A stretch of DNA of 64,000 bases from Planctomycetota bacterium (GTDB lineage Bacteria > Planctomycetota > Planctomycetia > Pirellulales > Lacipirellulaceae). The position numbers were made by a program, and so were the translations under genes. Location: NCBI GenBank assembly GCA_029781135.1, contig JAKOXH010000043.1, positions 62,001 through 126,000 on the forward strand, given 5' to 3'. This document shows, one piece after another, positions 61,943-64,000 of this stretch (within the stretch, counting starts at the first letter, position 1; each line of letters starts with the position of its first letter). Below the pieces are notes generated by a model, which worked only from the letters and a program-made list of their open reading frames with translations, made no database searches and was not told the origin of the DNA.

Positions 61943-62120
61943 GTAGGACGGACAATCCTGTCCGTCAAACAGGCTTCGTACAAAGCCCGTGGATGGGAGC
62001 CCGCAGCGCGAGCAAGGGCGATGGGTGTTGCCTCCACAAAGTCCACATTGCTCTTGCTTGCGCTGCGAGCTTCGAACTGGGGTGATGTTGGTTTGGACGG
62101 ACAGGAGTGTCCGTCCTACG
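61943..62120. repeat. Nested inverted repeats: family E arms around H2
   Basis: Outer arms GTAGGACGGACAATCCTGTC (61943-61962) and GGACAGGAGTGTCCGTCCTA (62099-62118). Inner element H2: GAGCCCGCAGCGCGAGCAAG (61997-62016) and CTCTTGCTTGCGCTGCGAGC (62051-62070). H therefore sits within E, as J sits within I elsewhere. With the terminator this accounts for most of the 351-bp spacer 61773-62123. Confidence 0.9.
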
Positions 62121-62123
62121 GCG

Positions 62124-62825
62124 CTACTCCGGCAAATACAGCAACCGGCCGCAGGATTTGCAGAAAACGAGTTTCGATAGCTTCAACTCGTTCTGCATAT
62201 TGAGCGTGATCTGTTGGCCGCAACCGGTGCAAACGCCGTCGTCGGCGGCGGCGAGGCTATCGGCACCCTTGCTGCGGACGACGCGGTCGTAATCGGCTTT
62301 GAGGTCGGCCGGCAGCGCTTTCTCCGCCTGGATTAACTCAGCCTCCAACTGGGCGACGTCGGCGCGAATCGTGGCGGCGGAGGACTCGACATTCTGTCGC
62401 GCCTTATCCAACTCCTGCTTGCCAGCGGCGAGGTTCTTTTCCGCTTCCATAGTGGCCGCGTGCAATTGGTCGATCTTTTCCAGCCCCTCCAGAATCTCAT
62501 CCGAAAGCACGCTGCCGGCCATTTCGGCCGCGGCAATTTGTTCCAGAAATGCCTGATACTCGCGGTTGCTGTTGGCACCATTGAGCTTCACCTTGAGGTC
62601 GACGACCTTCTGCTCGCCCGAACGCAGATCGAGTTGCTTGCGATCGAGCGCGACCTGTGTTTGCTTGGCTCGGTCGCGAGCCTCGGCGAGCTTGGCTTCG
62701 AGTTGGGCCACGTTCGCCTCGCGGGCGCGCACTTGCTTGGGGCCGCGTTCCAAACGATCGCGCAAATCGGCCAATCGTTGGTGAATTCGGTGCAACTCCC
62801 GCAATGCGGCAGCTGTAACACTCAT
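62124..62825 (-). CDS. C4-type zinc-ribbon protein with long coiled coil
   Basis: 233 residues. Residues 1-190 are a coiled-coil hairpin (LREAALRE-like start MSVTAAALRELHRIHQRLAD; VAQLEAKLAEARDRAKQTQV; AEAMEAEKNLAAGKQ-type repeats). The C-terminus is a zinc ribbon: GVCTGCGQQITLNMQNEL ... VFCKSCGRLLYLPE with two CxxC pairs. This is the CT398/zf-RING_7 family, proposed to bind nucleic acids or sigma-54/flagellar factors in Chlamydia; function otherwise open. A terminator follows at 61884. Confidence 0.92.
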   Translation of the reverse strand: MSVTAAALRELHRIHQRLADLRDRLERGPKQVRAREANVAQLEAKLAEARDRAKQTQVALDRKQLDLRSGEQKVVDLKVKLNGANSNREYQAFLEQIAAAEMAGSVLSDEILEGLEKIDQLHAATMEAEKNLAAGKQELDKARQNVESSAATIRADVAQLEAELIQAEKALPADLKADYDRVVRSKGADSLAAADDGVCTGCGQQITLNMQNELKLSKLVFCKSCGRLLYLPE

Positions 62826-62909
62826 GTGCGGCCTCCCTGAGGTTCAATCGCTACGACTTTTATGACTTCACGACTTATGATTTTATTGCTTTGGGCGAGC
62901 GTCAATACT

Positions 62910-62976
62910 AAGGCGCGAGATGCGAGTTGCGAGGCGCGAGAATCTTCGTGCCTCGCCGCTCGTAACTCGCGCCTTT
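62910..62976. repeat. AAGGCGCGAGATGCGAG inverted repeat (K7)
   Basis: Left AAGGCGCGAGATGCGAGTTG, then CGAGGCGCGAG; right CCTCGCCGCTCGTAACTCGC, then GCCTT. 7-8 bp GCGAG units, loop of only about 8 bp. Located in the 373-bp spacer 62826-63198 together with a terminator and repeat E3. Confidence 0.88.
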
Positions 62977-63077
62977 ACCACAAGACTGGTTGCGATAACC
63001 TCGTGGGCTTAAATGATCTCGCCACCCGTATGATAGCGTAATCCGGCGGCGGGCAGTATGGTTTGGAAAACGGCACG

Positions 63078-63107
63078 AAAAAAGCCGCCGGTCATTGACC
63101 GGCGGCT
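63078..63107 (-). terminator. Rho-independent terminator of the sigma factor gene
   Basis: On the minus strand AGCCGCCGGTCA, loop A, TGACCGGCGGCT, then TTTTTTCG: a perfect 12-bp stem with a T-run, about 90 bp after the sigma factor stop. Confidence 0.95.
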
Positions 63108-63117
63108 AATTGGGTTT

Positions 63118-63191
63118 CGTAGGACGGACATTCCTGTCCGTCGTTCTTTATAGAAATTTGTTCTTGGACGGACAGGAATGTCCGTCCTACG
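63118..63191. repeat. GTAGGACGGACATTCCTGTCC inverted repeat, copy E3
   Basis: CGTAGGACGGACATTCCTGT to ACAGGAATGTCCGTCCTACG, complete 74-bp element with 30-bp near-perfect arms. It lies between the stop of the sigma factor gene and its terminator, so it is transcribed as a hairpin in the 3' UTR. Confidence 0.93.
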
Positions 63192-63198
63192 TGTTGGC

Positions 63199-64000
63199 TT
63201 ATGCGGCGGCGGCGCTGACGCCGGGTACGAACGGTTCCAGGTACTTGCTGCGCACCGGGTTCTGCAGCTTGGCGACGGCTTTGGCCTCGATTTGCCGGAC
63301 GCGCTCGCGGGTCACCTTGAAGATGCGGCCCACTTCTTCGAGCGTGTACGAGTAGCCATCGGCCAGGCCGTAACGCAGACGGATGATCTCGCGTTCGCGG
63401 AACGTGAGTGTTTTGAGCAGTTCCTCGATCCGCTCGCGCAACAGGCCGTTGTTGGCCAGTTTGTGCGGCGATTCGGTGCCCATATCCTGCACGAACTCGC
63501 CGAAGCAGCCGTCATCGCCTTCACCAATCGGTCGGTCGAGGCTGATCGGGTGGCGGCCGATATCGAGCACGCGTTCGGTTTCCTCGAGTGTGATGCCGGC
63601 GGCGATCGCGGTTTCCTCGGTTGTCGGTTCGCGGCCCATCTCCTGCAGCAGCTTCTTGGCCGCGTTGCGGAGCTTCATGAGCACGTCGATCATGTGGACC
63701 GGGATGCGGATCGTGCGAGCCTGGTCGGCGATGGCCCGCGTGATCGCCTGCCGAATCCACCACGTAGCATACGTGCTGAATTTGAAGCCGCGGCGATATT
63801 CGTACTTGTCGACCGCCCGCATGAGGCCCGTGTTACCTTCCTGAATGAGATCGAGGAAGCTGAGGCCACGGTTGCGGTACTTCTTGGCGATCGACACAAC
63901 CAGCCGCAAGTTACCGCTGGAAAGTTCGCGCTTGGCATCCTCGAACTGCTTGAACTGGCCACGCAGCAGCCGCGCACGACGACGCAGGCTGGCCGGGCTT
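63199..64000 (-). CDS. rpoD: Primary RNA polymerase sigma factor RpoD/SigA (5' end beyond window)
   Basis: The visible 267 codons cover sigma-70 regions 2 to 4. Region 2: [40 protein letters not shown] and [20 protein letters not shown]. Region 3: [20 protein letters not shown]. Region 4: [20 protein letters not shown] and [20 protein letters not shown]. The upstream frame is open to the right edge without an obvious start. The LxRDLIQ-type region 2.1 and HMID region 3 mark it as a group 1 (housekeeping) sigma factor. The C-terminal extension [14 protein letters not shown] is short. Confidence 0.95.
   Translation of the reverse strand, partial: SPASLRRRARLLRGQFKQFEDAKRELSSGNLRLVVSIAKKYRNRGLSFLDLIQEGNTGLMRAVDKYEYRRGFKFSTYATWWIRQAITRAIADQARTIRIPVHMIDVLMKLRNAAKKLLQEMGREPTTEETAIAAGITLEETERVLDIGRHPISLDRPIGEGDDGCFGEFVQDMGTESPHKLANNGLLRERIEELLKTLTFREREIIRLRYGLADGYSYTLEEVGRIFKVTRERVRQIEAKAVAKLQNPVRSKYLEPFVPGVSAAAA

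Overview
The window looks like a piece of chromosome from a planctomycete, probably of the Pirellulales type. This is an inference from gene content: a DUF1080 secreted hydrolase, paired Pro-rich outer-membrane barrels of the DUF6268 type, a YdjY-domain protein next to a universal stress protein, a PEP-CTERM protein, a Cys-rich CxxC lipoprotein, a stand-alone RNA polymerase alpha-CTD protein, and several large secreted glycoside hydrolases. The DNA is GC-rich. I saw no rRNA, tRNA, CRISPR array, prophage or intact insertion sequence.

Layout. 1-3.2 kb: an FtsX/MacB-type ABC exporter (the permease runs off the left edge). 3.5-6.5 kb: an isochorismatase-like hydrolase, then the HslVU protease. 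6.8-9.4 kb: an accessory patch with a GIY-YIG/HTH protein, an AbrB-PIN toxin-antitoxin pair, a Lys-rich H1-like protein and an RRM protein. 9.8-17.2 kb: amino-acid permease, PfpI-like protein, LpxL-like acyltransferase, double GNAT, a zinc peptidase lipoprotein and an RlmM-like methyltransferase. 17.2-24.7 kb: exported MsrB, a membrane-anchored Mrr-like nuclease, an AI-2E exporter with an extra Rossmann-like tail, HicBA, PcrA helicase and the alpha-CTD protein. 25-27.3 kb: a tight three-gene operon (membrane/arrestin-like, arrestin-like, P-loop NTPase) without a known function. 27.7-43 kb: envelope and stress genes, YggS, IspG, a DUF433-DUF5615 pair, two barrels, DUF1080, a Tat-exported nitrilase-like amidase, a PhyH oxygenase and an Nramp relative without the canonical metal motif. 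44.7-53.2 kb: three secreted glycoside hydrolases (GH38, GH106-like, GH36-like) on one strand. 53.3-64 kb: a sucD relic, a PEP-CTERM protein, sucD and sucC, ApbE, an SMC/Rad50-like ATPase, a four-helix-bundle protein, GreA, a zinc-ribbon protein and the primary sigma factor (cut by the right edge).

The most unusual property is the spacer DNA. Nearly every gap carries one of about a dozen families of imperfect inverted repeats: 70-100 bp palindromes present in two or three copies, and paired arrays of 7-8 bp tandem units arranged head to head. The same families are also found in frame inside genes: YggS (two inserts), SucD, SucC and the YdjY-domain protein. Elsewhere they supply stop codons or protein ends (ApbE, PhyH, universal stress protein, MsrB N-terminus). 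Two four-helix-bundle (S23/Avd-like) genes, one intact and one truncated, each lie between inverted arrays of such units, and the truncated one splits the sucC-sucD pair. This repeat/four-helix association is my main candidate for an undescribed system. The second candidate is the arrestin-like/NTPase operon.
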